A DNA stretch of 64,000 nt from Carex sylvatica (lineage: Eukaryota > Streptophyta > Magnoliopsida > Poales > Cyperaceae), in contig CAXKVR010000008.1 in assembly GCA_964058845.1 (NCBI GenBank), forward strand, positions 434,001-498,000, in the 5' to 3' direction. This document shows positions 39,466 through 51,086 of the stretch, one piece after another. The notes below the pieces were generated by a model, which had not been told where the DNA came from, did no database searches, and saw only the letters and a program-made list of their open reading frames with translations. Every line of letters starts with the position of its first letter. Position 1 is the first letter of the stretch. Made by a program: the position numbers and the translations under genes.

Positions 39466-42372
39466 TTAAAGTTGGAATAAAATTTTGAAATATGAGTTAA
39501 CTACCTCGTGCATCTCGAGCAGCTCTGTTTTGTTGTTCCTATGTATCCCGGCGATTCTGATGTCCTCTCCTTCTATTATGCAGTAAATCAAACCACATCG
39601 GAATCCTATTGACTCGCCTTCGATCCAAGGTAATATTTTTGTCATTTGGAACAAGGATTGGGCATTCATTTTTTGGCCAATCAGACTGATTATCATACAC
39701 ATGCCATTCACCCTGCTATGTGTTGATCAGTGTCTGCATGTAGTAGTAGTAATGTACAAACCTGCCAAGGCCGATGCCTCGGAGATGGCACACCGCCAGA
39801 ACATGAGAACACGGTATTATGTTTAATTACGGCTTCTGGCATGTGCATGTAACCGTGTTCTCATTTGTTATTACCATCGTGTATTTATAATTCACTTTGG
39901 TAAACCGGCCAGAAGCATCTTTAATGTATGCATTAACTTTCTCTTGTGTGGATGTTACCTCAAACTCGTTTCAGTTGCCAAATCCACCGAGCGTCGTCAT
40001 AAATTTTGACCTCCTGCACCGTTTGTTAATCAACTACGAAAAATAGAATAATTTTATAAAAATTACAAAAATAAAATAATTTAATGAAAATAAAATACCT
40101 CGTGCACACGGCATGAGAACTGTTGACCCTGGCTTGCTTCAAATTACGCTTTTGCCCTCCTTTGAGCAAACCATTGCTGACATTTGTAAAATGTGTCCTT
40201 AATTATTCATGCTACCGACAACTTACGAGATGACCTGAAGACATTATTGAGCGACTAGGACCCGTTTGTCGTCATAATTCCCCAACGGAAATCCCCATCC
40301 AACGTTTGGAATATCTTACATGGTTTTGGATATTCGTTCTCATCTTGATCCAGATACTTACCCACACCGTCTAACAAATTCAGAGCCCGATCACATACAT
40401 CTCCCATTGCTTGCATTCCTTGATCATATCTCCTCATCTTCCTCTTCACCACACATATCCTGAAGTACTTGATTGCTTGTTCATTGCAATGATTCTTTTT
40501 CATGTTTTCTGCTATGTGAGTAGCACAAAGATGGTGAACATACTCATCCTCATCTTCCTCATTCCATCCCAGATGATCCTGTCTAAACACCTTTTTAGGC
40601 CCTTACCTCTATCAATAATGACACACACAAACCTGGAGCGAATTACATTATGCCTCAACCATTGCATGAACCATGCACAATCTTAAAAAAAAATTGTATC
40701 TACCAAAGAAAAAACCAACGGGAGGAGCTGATTTTATGCATCGTACCCGGTTGCAATTAACATTTTACCTTTGTACCGGCCTAATAAGAAACATGCATCA
40801 ATAGTGATGACAGGTCTCAGGTGTTGGAAAGCATCTATGCATAGTCCAAATGCCAAAGCCGCCCTATTAAAGTACCTGTAAGGTCCAGGCTCACCAGTTG
40901 GATATGAGGTAACATCAAACAATGTACCTGTCAATAGAAACAAATTATTTAGTTTCACATTTTTTGTTTGTCAGTGTTGTTAAAACAAAATAAAAAATAT
41001 AGTACCTGTATTTTTTCGCTTAATTGCCTCCAACAAGGGGACTATAAGCGTGTATGACCCCTCTCAACTACCAAATTGGCGGGCAATTGCCAACTCCTTT
41101 CCATGCCATAATTTATTGTATGCTGGTACCTGACCGTTGTACATTTGTGCACAAGCGATTCTGACAGCAGTGATACTCAAATCTACGTTATTTCTCATGT
41201 GCACCGAGATGCAATCGGCAACTATAGCAGCGTTCAACTGTGCATGATCTATTCTTGTGGCATCCGCATGACAAACATGTTTTGTTGGGCACCTGGTAAG
41301 TTTCCATTGTTTACCAAAATTAGTGGCCCTTGCATTAATGTACCAACCACATCTGGGTTCCCTGCACTTGAACCTAATCCGTTGTTTGTCGCTGTGCGTG
41401 TTCATAATCTCTTTATTACAAAGAATGTGAAACTTGTAAATTGCAACTTCCATTTCCTCCTTTGAATCATAGGTTTGCCCCTCTGACAATTCATTCTCAA
41501 ATTCTACATGTCTACCAAACAACCCCACATTTGTTTCCTGAAATCCTGACAGGTCATTGAAAGCTGCAATCGGGTGCTCAACCCCGCGACCCATTATCTG
41601 AAACCCTTTATCAACCTTGAATTTTTTTCTCTGCCCCGAGCACAGGCCTCGTATCTTCTGTGTCACTTTGATCGCTCATGCAATCAGGATCAACATCCCC
41701 CCAATTTTCCTCTGCCTCTTGTATTTCCAGATCCACTGTCTCCTTAGTTTCATCGGAATCACAAGGCTGGAGTCGAGATCGATGGGAGGGCCGACTACTA
41801 GACGGTCGGTCCCTCTGAACTGGGGCTTCACTAATCTAAGGCATGTCAATCGGCAAAGGGATTCGGGACCGACGGGAGGGCCGACTAGTAGATCGTCGGT
41901 CCTCCTGAACTGGGGCATTACTACTTTCAAGCATGTCACTCTGGAAATAGGGTTGGGACAATAGACTTGAGGAGGTTGACGCATTACCCCGACTAGCACC
42001 CCAGATTAACTTCGCAAGAGGGTTAAGACGCTGGACTCGATTAATCTCCATAAAGAGTTCAATTATCTTGTATCCACCCCCAGAAAAACTAATGGTCTGG
42101 TTGTACAGTACCTGCCAGACTCCATCATTCTGAACAGGAAAAAGTTGGAACCAAGTTTGTCCTGAACCAGTGGGCATGCTAATTTTGGCCTGAATATCAA
42201 GGTCATATCGATCCTGATTCAATCCCAGGTTTTGAGAAATAATCGATTTCAAAACCAACAAATCAGTACCCGACATTACCAGTATCACAGAAACAGGTCC
42301 GATACTGTAATAAACCCTAGTAGGACCTGATAAAATCTCACCACCAGTGTAAACAGATACCATAACAGCCAT
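39466..42372 (-). pseudogene. Decayed MuDR-type MULE transposase
   Basis: Minus-strand remains of a Mutator transposase. The N-terminal part is at 41836-42372 (MAVMVSVYTGGEIL onward). The DNA-binding region at 41064-41560 contains YDSKEEMEVAIYKF and CREPRCGWYINARAT. The catalytic region at 40734-40930 contains FQHLRPVITIDACFLLGRYK. A CATHIAENM block lies near 40520, and a SWIM zinc finger (C-x-C with C-x-H) near 39790-39860. Disabling changes: TAG after ...PIDMP (41836), a frameshift near 41620, TGA after RQFGS (41064), TAA after GYDA (40734), TAG where Glu is expected after TTNGS (40255), TAA after RRAKA (about 40137), and TAA inside the SWIM finger (about 39825). An intron with intact GT and AG lies at about 40928-41006. 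It cannot give active transposase. Confidence 0.88.
41760..41935. repeat. Short tandem duplication in the transposase N-terminal region
   Basis: Two adjacent units of about 85-90 bp, each containing GGGAGGGCCGACTA and CTGAACTGGGGC, encode two copies of a SRPSxRSR-type basic stretch in the minus strand. Confidence 0.7.
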
Positions 42373-43181
42373 TTGGTATGAATATATAAGAAAACCTAAA
42401 ATTACAAATTAATTAAATTAATTACAAATACTAAAAATGGAAATTTAAAAAGATGAAGAAAATCAGTTCAGTTGAGATTTGGTAAAAATATGTGTTGAAA
42501 TGAGTCTCTCTCTCTCTCTTTTCTCGTTTTTATAAAAATAGGAGGTTGGACCGCTGTCCCACGATCCGGTCAGTGTGTCTGCTATCCCCCCGAACCGGCC
42601 ATGGCCGCTGGGCCTAGAAGCAGCCCAAAATACTACCCGCTTTTTCTAAATGTGGCCCGCTTCTAGGTGGCCGCTTCCCCTAGAAGCGGCCATGACATGT
42701 TTAAAATTCTCACAAAAAATGACATTTTAATTTATTAATTTTGAGATAATGATATATTTAAAAATTTCGGGTGTAAAATTCTCCCTCGCCCCTCGGTCAC
42801 TGATAAGAGTTGCAAACTTGCAACATAATAAAAAAAGCAACTTTCGATGTGTTGCTTTTGGCGTGTTCTATTCTCATCCTCGCTACTAATAGTACGTTGA
42901 ATTTGTTGAGATCCAAGCATCTATTTGTCCAGAGAGAATCTGATCTATCCATTAGAAAGATCTGAACCACTCATCAAAAACATATTTAAATCTCAGCCAT
43001 TAACATTAATTTTGATTTTATGTGTCTGTTTCATGTTTTTAAACATATAAAAGTCTAAATTTAGGAGAAACATACTTCGCTACATGAAAACCACATAAAA
43101 ATTATTTCACTTAAACCAATAAAAAAATGTGTTTCCTCTGTCTTCGCTTCTTCCCAATGCGAATACGCGTCCATCTAACTT

Positions 43182-43394
43182 GCACTGCGGAGTAGGTCTG
43201 ATGCCCATTGGACCTACTTTGGTTCGATGGGTGATCTGACCATCCAATTGCATCAAGAATCGTGCGTTCCGTATTAAAATCCGTATGAGTTTTTATCAAT
43301 TTTCGTGCGCTCAGATCTTAATGCTAATCGTACGGTGATAAAGCTAATTGAACCTAAAAGTAGATCCAATACCCATCGGACCTACTTCTATCTC
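43182..43394. mobile_element. MULE-type MITE, family G copy 1
   Basis: Fold-back element of 213 bp whose arms carry GAGTAGGTCTGATGCCCATT and the complementary CCAATACCCATCGGACCTAC. It is flanked by TCTAACTT at 43174-43181 and 43395-43402 (8 matching bases, the ninth differing). Core words CGTGCGTTCCGTATTAAAAT and AATGCTAATCGTACGGTGAT are shared with 49269-49480, inverted. Confidence 0.85.
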
Positions 43395-43402
43395 TCTAAC
43401 TT

Positions 43403-45780
43403 TGAGCCAAGAAGAAAAAAAAGTTACATGTGAGTGGAGTCCACTTGATAGTTGTGTTTCCAGGCGGCAGAAGTGGTATTACAATTGTGTAGCACATTAT
43501 GGTTAGTATCATAACTTTTTGACCATTTATCTTGACTTTGTTGGCTATTTAATATTTCAAAATTCCAAGTTCATACTATGAATTCAAGCCATCGACATTA
43601 TTTTTCGAGTTAATTTGATACAAAATAAACAAAGATGAATAAACTAAATTAGTAGTACTATACAAAATAGTTTCATTCAATTTTACGGACCTTTATATTT
43701 TGAAAAAAAAAAGTGTGAATAAAAAATTGAGAACCAACGCTATTAATTAATGCGTTCTTCCGGACACTGAAAGACAACATTCACTTGATTTTTTAACAGT
43801 GCATGTGCATCAATCAAACCTTTTTTTTTTTTTTTTTTTTTTTGTGTGTTTTTATGGGAGGTTTAATTTCCTCTTTCTGACCATATTTTTGTGTGGGCCC
43901 CGTGAAACTCACGTATTTTGTCTGGTCAGGCCACCGCCAATTTCGAACCGCTACAGTTTGTAGCTCCTATATGCACCCAGTTTTTTGTTATTATTATTTT
44001 TTTTTTCGATGTTTCGTCGACTCGCCCAGTCCGCAGTGTAAGCTGCTCTAAACATCCGTAGCAAACTGTCTTTCAAAACGTTCCCCTTTTAATACTGCAA
44101 TTCATAAAGTTAAGTCCGGACCTTGGGTTTCACATGTACCATGCTATTTTTCTGAAATTTTGCCAAACAATGCTAATTTTATAAATTTATTTTTCTTAAA
44201 ATGCTACTGACCAAAAAATAAGCTATTAGGCATTAGCACGTGAATAAAGGTTCTCTCAGTATATTTGTAAATCCCTCCATTAAATTTCATTTCTATGGAA
44301 AAATTATTTACCTATAAAATTATAGAAATATTACAATCTCAATATCAAATTTCCGTATAATGTCCTAACTAGTAATTAAGTATTGACCGGAACTATCTTA
44401 TAAAAGATCACTAGTACTCACGATTTTGAATATCAATACGTCTTTAATTACAGTTGCCGCGCAGACGCATACAAGTCTTTATATTTCAGTTAATAACACT
44501 AAAAAATATTTGTCTCAAATTTTTATGCCTATCAAATGATCTAGTAGATACTTTTCACCAGACCACATCTTAATAGTTAAGATTCAACAAAATTGAAGTT
44601 TTTATATCTAAATATGAAACAACATAATTACAAAGTCCAAGCTTTAAAATTTTGTTAAATTTTAAAAGGAGAAAAATACATTTATATGTCTAATATATCA
44701 AGTTTTTATACTTAGCATCGAGATCAGAGAAGTTCAAAAAAAGAAAGTGTGCACAGAAAAGAACTTTCAAAAAGGAAAAAAGAAGTTATATAAATCATTA
44801 TCGATTTTGACTGACTTGAAAATTTGAACGGAGAGTTAAAGACTGGGCTGAATAATTTCTAAAAAATGTAACTTTTGAACGCTTCAGTCATAATATTTTA
44901 TGTTTTGAAATTTAATACATGCAAAAAAAATATTTTGAAATTTAATAAGTCATGATGTTTTATGTTTTGGACTTTAATTGTGTACCTAAATTATATTTTG
45001 ACAAGTGGAGTGCCAATTTAAATCATTTATAAGAGGTAAATATCGGATTCTAGATTGTTGAAATGAAAGATTCTAGACGAGAGGTATCAGCGGTAGTCAC
45101 GAGTCATAGATAACAGATGGCAGTCGGTCCAAGCGATGCCGCACTAAAAAAAAGTTAAATTAGTGCAAATTCAAACCAAATGGTCTGTGCCAAACGCCAA
45201 TATTGATCACAAATTTAAATCTTTGTTGGCAATTCGGCATGCTTCGAATGTACCTCTTTAATTTTTTGCCTTTTCTTTTGCTTTCCGTCATTTCCTATTA
45301 TCTTTTTAATTCACACGCTTGTCATAAAATCTCTTAATATAATGCCAAGCCATCGTCTCTCTCGTGCGCTTGGCTTGGCCTACACCGAAAGTTTTTTTTT
45401 TGTAGAGTAGACAAGTGCAGAACTACTACTACCTTTTTTGGAAATTTGAATCGTATATTATTTGGAAAAAAAATATTGAATCGTATATTGAATCTATATA
45501 CCTCTCCTGCGTACTTACGAAAAATTATGTCGTATAAAAGTTGTGTTAATGGGTCTTCCGAGGATGAGCATCTTGCATTTATTGTCAACTTCATTGAATT
45601 TAATGCTAATAATGAGTATATATGTAATCTAATTATAGATTGTTTACTGTCATATATGATAGTCAATTAAAGTGATCAAATAAGATAATAGACAATTAAA
45701 ATATTCATTAGGATGTGGTCAATAAATATGTAAAACAATTTAGGCAAAGATCAAATCATTGATGGACTGATTTAGAAATT
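43403..45780. other. Gene-free AT-rich spacer
   Basis: Contains a poly-T run at about 43820-43843. Overlapping short frames on both strands at 45334-45670 show no domain and are not called. Nothing else is supported. Confidence 0.5.
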
Positions 45781-45819
45781 TACAATTCAGAAAAATACCT
45801 TTTCAGAGGTCAAAAATCT

Positions 45820-47100
45820 GTCTTTATGGAGGGTTGTGTTGTCTGCATGGATATCGATGCATTCGCACAGATTTTGATGCACCGGCATGGATTTTGATGC
45901 ACAACTCATTATACCTTTTTCAAATTGGCAGATAACCACAAAAGTTATTATATATAAGGATTAGTCTCCAAGGCACAAGGTAACTAAGAAAAGCACAGAA
46001 ACTGAACATATGTTTTTCTCTTAAGAAAAATACAGTTCTGTGTGTCTTCACTTCTTCTTTCACCATCAAATAATAGAGAAAAGAAATCCATTAAAAAATA
46101 TGGAGATGATTTCTCAAGGACCACACCTTGCTGTCTTGGAAGACTTATTCCTCGATCTGACGATAAAAGGCGAGAAGGACTTCTTACCATTGAAGACTTG
46201 TCTCGTACTCACGGAGACGGCTTGCTCTGTTATGGTTTTGGTTATTCCATGACAAATGACATGAAATCAGGTATTATGTTCTGCACTTATGATTTATGTT
46301 TTAGGTCTCTTTGGCATAAGACAGTCCTTAGGTTAAGGTGAGGAACTGTTTTTTCTTCCCCGGGGTGTAAGTGTTTGACCCCTAGATGAGATGTAATTGT
46401 TTGATCTCTAGATAAGGCGTAATTGTTTGGCCTTTATGATTCACCAACAAGTGGTATCAGAGTCTTCCTATGTCGAAGGATTAAGTTTTTTAGGATCTAG
46501 AGAGAATAAGAAATTATTGATGATTTTTTCGTCGATTTTTTGTTTGATTTTTCTTGATTGTTTTAGATATGAAAATTTTAGTTTGGAGAGCACAAAACTT
46601 GTAAAAGTTTGCAGTCATAATTGTTTATTTTTAAGTTATTAAGTTGGTTAAAATTTGCTAGAAGATTTTCAATTGAAATCGCAAATTTTTAATCAAAATT
46701 TGGTACTTGCAGATTTTGTACAACCCTCCGTGTGGACGCACAGAGGCTATGCAAAATTCTGCATAGCCTTTATTGACAAATTTTAATAGGCAGTTATGGT
46801 TTTCTTTTGTTTTTTAATGAAATTTATTTTTGATAAATTTTCTAAAACAAAATAGACAGATTTGGAATTAAATTTCTAAATTTCAAAGGTTACTTAATGT
46901 GTTTCCAAAATTATGAAATATCTCTATATCATGAGTCAATTTCAGCATAATAAATGCAGTTTTATAGCTACTCAGAAAACAGATTTGGCTGCACAGATTT
47001 TGATGCGACAGCACGATTTTTGATACAAATGCACAAAATACATTTTTCAAATTGATAGATCGCACTAAAATTTGTGGGGGCTATAGAACTCTCTGAAAAA
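45820..47100. mobile_element. LTR-retrotransposon remnant (probable)
   Basis: TGGTATCAGAGT at 46452-46463 matches the initiator-Met tRNA primer-binding site used by most Copia elements. It follows ...AACA-AG, the usual LTR end. Upstream DNA (about 45820-46449) would be the LTR. Words such as GCACAGATTTTGATGC recur at about 45870-45905 and 46988-47030. No gag or pol frame remains nearby, so this is at best a fragment. Confidence 0.45.
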
Positions 47101-48067
47101 TTACATAATATTTTCTGAGATTAAAATAACAGTTATTATGATGCAATTATATTATTTATTTAATTGCAATTTTATTTTAGGACTAAAGTGTAACTTATAA
47201 TTCTTATAAAGGCATTAAAGTTGTATGTATCTTGAATTGAATTGAATTAATTAAGTCCTAATTGTATCCAAATGTAACTCTTTTGACAAGATTAATTAAA
47301 TTTATTTTACAAAAGAAAGTTAAGATGCAATTAATGGATGTAATCATTATTGGCCGAAAGGAAGGTAATTGTTACAAAAATTATTTGTGCAAGTGAGTGA
47401 TAATAAAGTATAGTGATAACCAAAAATTTTACACATATGTCGGCCCAAAAGAAGGTATGTTGTTTGATATGTTCTAGGCTACTAGTACTTTATTATTACG
47501 CCAAAGTATCATAAGAAATTGACCCGTTACCCAAAGATAGTCACTTAATGGAAACCGATACTTTGGTTTTAAGATGGTTTTTAAGTCTCATAAAATGTGA
47601 TGATTTATTAAGATAAGTTACGATACTATGAATGCAACAATATCGAGAAAAATTATATCTAAACAAGTCGGAATTCGAAGTGTATCCTTAAGAATCCCTG
47701 ACTTACCTGAAAACTTACCTAGTTGTTAAAAATATGAATATGGATAATTGGGTCCGTATTTGTATATGCTTTTGAAATTGTATTTGTATTTGTAGAATGT
47801 GAATGAATGCGGCGCATTGCACCGACCAGCATTGGATAATCGAATCTGCAAAAAAATATATATGAATTTGGATGCAAACGGATAATCGGCAAAACGATTG
47901 CACGCTATGTGGTTTATCTATAATTCAAAAGTAAAACAATGACGATATTTTGGTGGATTACAAAAGGAAGTATAATGAGGTTCAAAACATGTTGTCCCAA
48001 AATTTAAATGTAAAAAGATCTTGCTAGAAAAGTTCATCCATATCTATCTATCTTAAAGTTGGATGTC
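47101..48067. other. AT-rich spacer
   Basis: No gene recognised. About 47727-47895 shows weak similarity to repetitive subterminal hAT sequence, without identifiable ends. Confidence 0.35.
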
Positions 48068-48075
48068 ACCGTACT

Positions 48076-48659
48076 TAAGGGTATTCATCGGTTCGGTTCG
48101 GTTCGGTTGAAACCACACTGAACTTGACAAACTAAAGTTATAATTTAGTTTTAAAAATAGAACCGAACCGAACCGAACCGAACCGAAGTTTTATTTCGGT
48201 TTGTTCGGTTCAAACTGAAATATATTAATTTTTTATTTAAAACAATTAATTTATAATAAACCGAAGTATATTAAGAAATAAATCAGAGTATTAAGAAATA
48301 AACTAAGATATTTAGAAATAAATCAAGTATTTAAAGCATTTAATTAAGAAATAAATCGGAGTATTAAGAAATAAATTAAGATATTTAGAAATAAACTAAG
48401 TATTTAAAGCATTTGATTAAGAAATAAATCGGAGTATTAAGAAATAAACCAGGGTGGTTCGGATCAAATTCATATTATATGAAATTTCGGTCGGTTCGGT
48501 TATTTCGGTTTTGAAAAGTCAACCGAACCGAACCGATCCAATAAATCAAATAACCGAACCGTTTAAACCGAACTAATTCGGTTCAGTCCAAAACCGATTA
48601 AACCAAACTAATTCAGTTCAGTCTAAAACTAATTAAACTGAACCGTTTGAACACCCCTA
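48076..48659. mobile_element. Non-autonomous hAT element, 584 bp, perfect 8-bp TSD
   Basis: The left end is TAAGGGTATTCATCGG; the right end, minus strand, is TAGGGGTGTTCAAACGG. Both are flanked by the exact duplication ACCGTACT (48068-48075 and 48660-48667). Subterminal regions consist of reiterated GGTTCGGTT and AACCGAACC words. The middle holds about four repeats of AAGAAATAAATCGGAGTATT. No reading frame. Confidence 0.92.
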
Positions 48660-48963
48660 ACCGTACTGTAGAGCTGACATCTCGGACGCACTTTTAGCGG
48701 ATCGCTCTGTTACTATTAATTTTCTACCGATCGGTGCACATTCATTTCTCCATAACAAAGCTGATGTGCTACTGGATAAATCATCCAACAAAAACAGAAA
48801 AAAATAATCCCGCGAACCGCACAAATTGGCATCCACAGAAGCCCCAGAAATTCAGCTGAACCTGTCTGATGTAAGAAAACAAGAATGTGATGCCGATTAT
48901 TTGGTCTATATAGAGAATATTAGTCTGAACAACAAAGACATAATAAAGCAAAAAGAATTCAAA

Positions 48964-49224
48964 CAGAGGCGGATTTTAAGTTAATCAAAAAGTGGCTAAG
49001 TCACTTCTATGATTTTAAAATATTAGTTATATATACTAAGATTTAATTAAATTTTATTTTTTAAAATATATTTTATATGGTCCAGTCTCCCTCATAAATA
49101 ATCACATGTTAACTTTAGTCTAGTAGTAAGAACTTATGTAATGTTGGATTCAATTTTCACTAGTTATAATTTTTATATTTTTATTTTTAGTTTTTTATAT
49201 TAAAATTTTCTAGTTTTGCCTCTG
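48964..49224. mobile_element. hAT-like element, 261 bp, perfect 8-bp TSD
   Basis: Ends CAGAGGCGGATTTT and CAGAGGCAAAACTAG, flanked by AATTCAAA on both sides (48956-48963 and 49225-49232). It belongs to the same family as 31834-32132 but is inserted in the opposite orientation. Confidence 0.87.
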
Positions 49225-49268
49225 AATTCAAACAACTTTCAATAGTCAAAACTTTGAAGGTTTCCAAG

Positions 49269-49480
49269 GAGATAGGAGTAGGTCCGATGCCCATTAGACC
49301 TACTTTTAGGTTCGATGGGCTATATCACCGTACGATTAGCATTAAGATCTGTGTGCACGAAAATTAATAAAAATTTACACTGATTTTAATACGGAGTGCA
49401 CGAATCTTGATGCAATTGAATGGTCACAACACCCATCGAACCAAAGTTGGTCCAATGGGCATCGGACCTACTCGGACTCC
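49269..49480. mobile_element. MULE-type MITE, family G copy 2, perfect 9-bp TSD
   Basis: Fold-back element of 212 bp with arms containing GAGTAGGTCCGATGCCCATT, flanked by the exact duplication GTTTCCAAG (49260-49268 and 49481-49489). It is the inverted counterpart of 43182-43394 and nearly the same length. It lies only 20 bp from the next element. Confidence 0.9.
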
Positions 49481-49737
49481 GTTTCCAAGACCTATAGACT
49501 GAATTTTTTTGATAAACCATAATTAAAAAAATTATTTTTACTAATCCAAAATGATTGTTTTTTTTTTCTTCAAAAACCACAAAAACCGGAGGACTCCTCC
49601 GGTCCCATTTTTTTTTCTTTTTTGGGATCAGGTGGCTCCTCCGGTCCCAAATTTTTTTTTTTTTTTAGTTTTTTACATTTTTTTCCCGTGCGGCGATCTG
49701 TGTAGCATCTCTATATTTTATGTATATATAATATATA

Positions 49738-50162
49738 GAGGTTGGCTACTATGCTTATATAAGCATATCCCCACATATGCTTATAACTCATTTTTATTTT
49801 TTCAATGTCCAAATGATTGATCTGAACCGTTAGATGTGATCTCTATATTGAAATGTGCTTGGAGACCAAATTTTACATTTTTCTGAATTTGTTTACTATT
49901 TATTAATCAACTTTGAAAATCGCTGATCCAACGGTGGCTTAACAAAACAGTAAAATCAGAAGCCACCGTTGGATCAGCGATATTTAAAGTGGCTTAATAA
50001 ATAGTAAAAAAATTCAGAAAAATGTAAAATTTGGTCTCCAAGCACATTTCAATATAGAGATCATATCTAACGGTTCAGATTGACCATTTGGACATTGGAA
50101 ACAAAAAAATGAGTTATACGCATATGTGAGGATATGCTTATATAAGCATAGTAGCCAACCTC
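49738..50162. mobile_element. MULE-type MITE, family A copy 2
   Basis: 425 bp, ends GAGGTTGGCTACTATGC, with an exact 9-bp duplication TAATATATA (49729-49737 and 50163-50171). It is nested in the 49501-51077 element and has the core GTGCTTGGAGACCAAATTTT. Confidence 0.92.
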
Positions 50163-50295
50163 TAATATATATATAATATAATATATGTATATGTATATGT
50201 ATATGTAATATAATATAATATATGTATAATATAATTCTGAATTTTTTTTATAAACCATAATTAAGAAAATAATTTATACTTATATACTTATATAT

Positions 50296-50719
50296 GAGGT
50301 TGGCTACTATGCTTATATAAGCATATCCCCACATATGCTTATAACTCATTTTTGTACTTTCAATGTCCAAATGGTCGATCTGAACCGTTCATCTTGTTCT
50401 CCATATTAATATGTGCTTGGAAACTAAATTTTACATTTTTCTAAATTTGTTTACTATTTATTAAGCCACTTGAAAATTATTAATCCAACGGTGGCTGCTG
50501 ATTTTACTGTTTTGTGCAGCCACCGTTGGATCAGCGATTTTCAAAGTGGCTTAATAAATAGTAAAAAAATTCAGAAAAATGTAAAATTTAGTTTCCAATC
50601 ACATATTAATATGGAGAACAAGATGAACGGTTCAGATTGACCATTTGGACATTGAAAGCACAAAAATGAGTTATAAGCATATGTGGGGATATGCTTATAT
50701 AAGCATAGTAGCCAACCTC
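50296..50719. mobile_element. MULE-type MITE, family A copy 3
   Basis: 424 bp, nearly identical to copies 1 and 2. Flanks CTTATATAT and CATATACAT match at 6 of 9 positions; the right flank runs into a microsatellite. It is nested in the 49501-51077 element. Confidence 0.9.
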
Positions 50720-50890
50720 CATATACATATATATATATACATACACATATACATATACATATACATACACATACACATACACATATACATATACATACAC
50801 ATACACATATACATATACATACACATACACATATACATATACATATACATATACGTATACATATACATATACATATACATATATCATATA
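50720..50890. repeat. ATACAT/ACACAT compound microsatellite
   Basis: About 170 bp of hexanucleotide-type (ATACAT)n and (ACACAT)n. It gives long open frames of alternating Tyr/Val or Ile/His on both strands, which are not genes. Confidence 0.95.
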
Positions 50891-51086
50891 TCATATATTA
50901 TATATACATAAAAAATAGAGATGCTACATAGATCGCCGTACGAAAAAAAGTGTAAAAAAAAAGAAAAAAAATGGGACCGGAGGAGCCCTCCGGTTTTTGT
51001 GGTTTTTGAAAAAAAAAAAGCAATTATGCTAGATTAGTAAAAATAATTTTCTTAATTATGGTTTATCAAAAAAATTCCTATAGACT

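Larger units (their letters stand above)
35407..42770. mobile_element. Mutator-like element carrying a plant-mobile-domain gene
   Basis: A 7,364-bp element. Terminal inverted repeats of about 240 bp occupy 35407-35648 and 42531-42770, starting CCGAAATTTTTAAATA and containing TTCTAGGGGAAGCGGCCACC and GGATCGTGGGACAGCGG. The flanks repeat GTGTAAAA directly (35399-35406 and 42771-42778). A ninth base matches only if the end is shifted by one, so the duplication is read as 8-9 bp. Inside, a plus-strand plant-mobile-domain gene and a minus-strand MuDR-type transposase converge. The transposase is broken, so the element is not autonomous now. MULEs with such a passenger domain are known; this copy's ends and layout are read directly here. 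Confidence 0.92.
49501..51077. mobile_element. Composite MULE-type element, 1,577 bp, perfect 9-bp TSD
   Basis: Terminal inverted repeats of about 170-235 bp (49501-49735 and 50905-51077) start GAATTTTTTTGATAAACC and contain CTCCGGTCCCATTTTTTT and AGATGCTACATAGATCG-type words. The exact duplication CTATAGACT flanks the whole (49492-49500 and 51078-51086). Inside are two family-A MITEs, a fragment of the element's own terminal repeat (50233-50272) and a long microsatellite. No gene. Confidence 0.93.

Noticed and set aside
41617..41964. 115-codon plus-strand frame
   Set aside because: Antisense of the transposase; driven by the tandem duplication there.
50571..50931. Several overlapping frames of 60-107 codons
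   Set aside because: Low-complexity translations of the ATACAT/ACACAT microsatellite and MITE ends.
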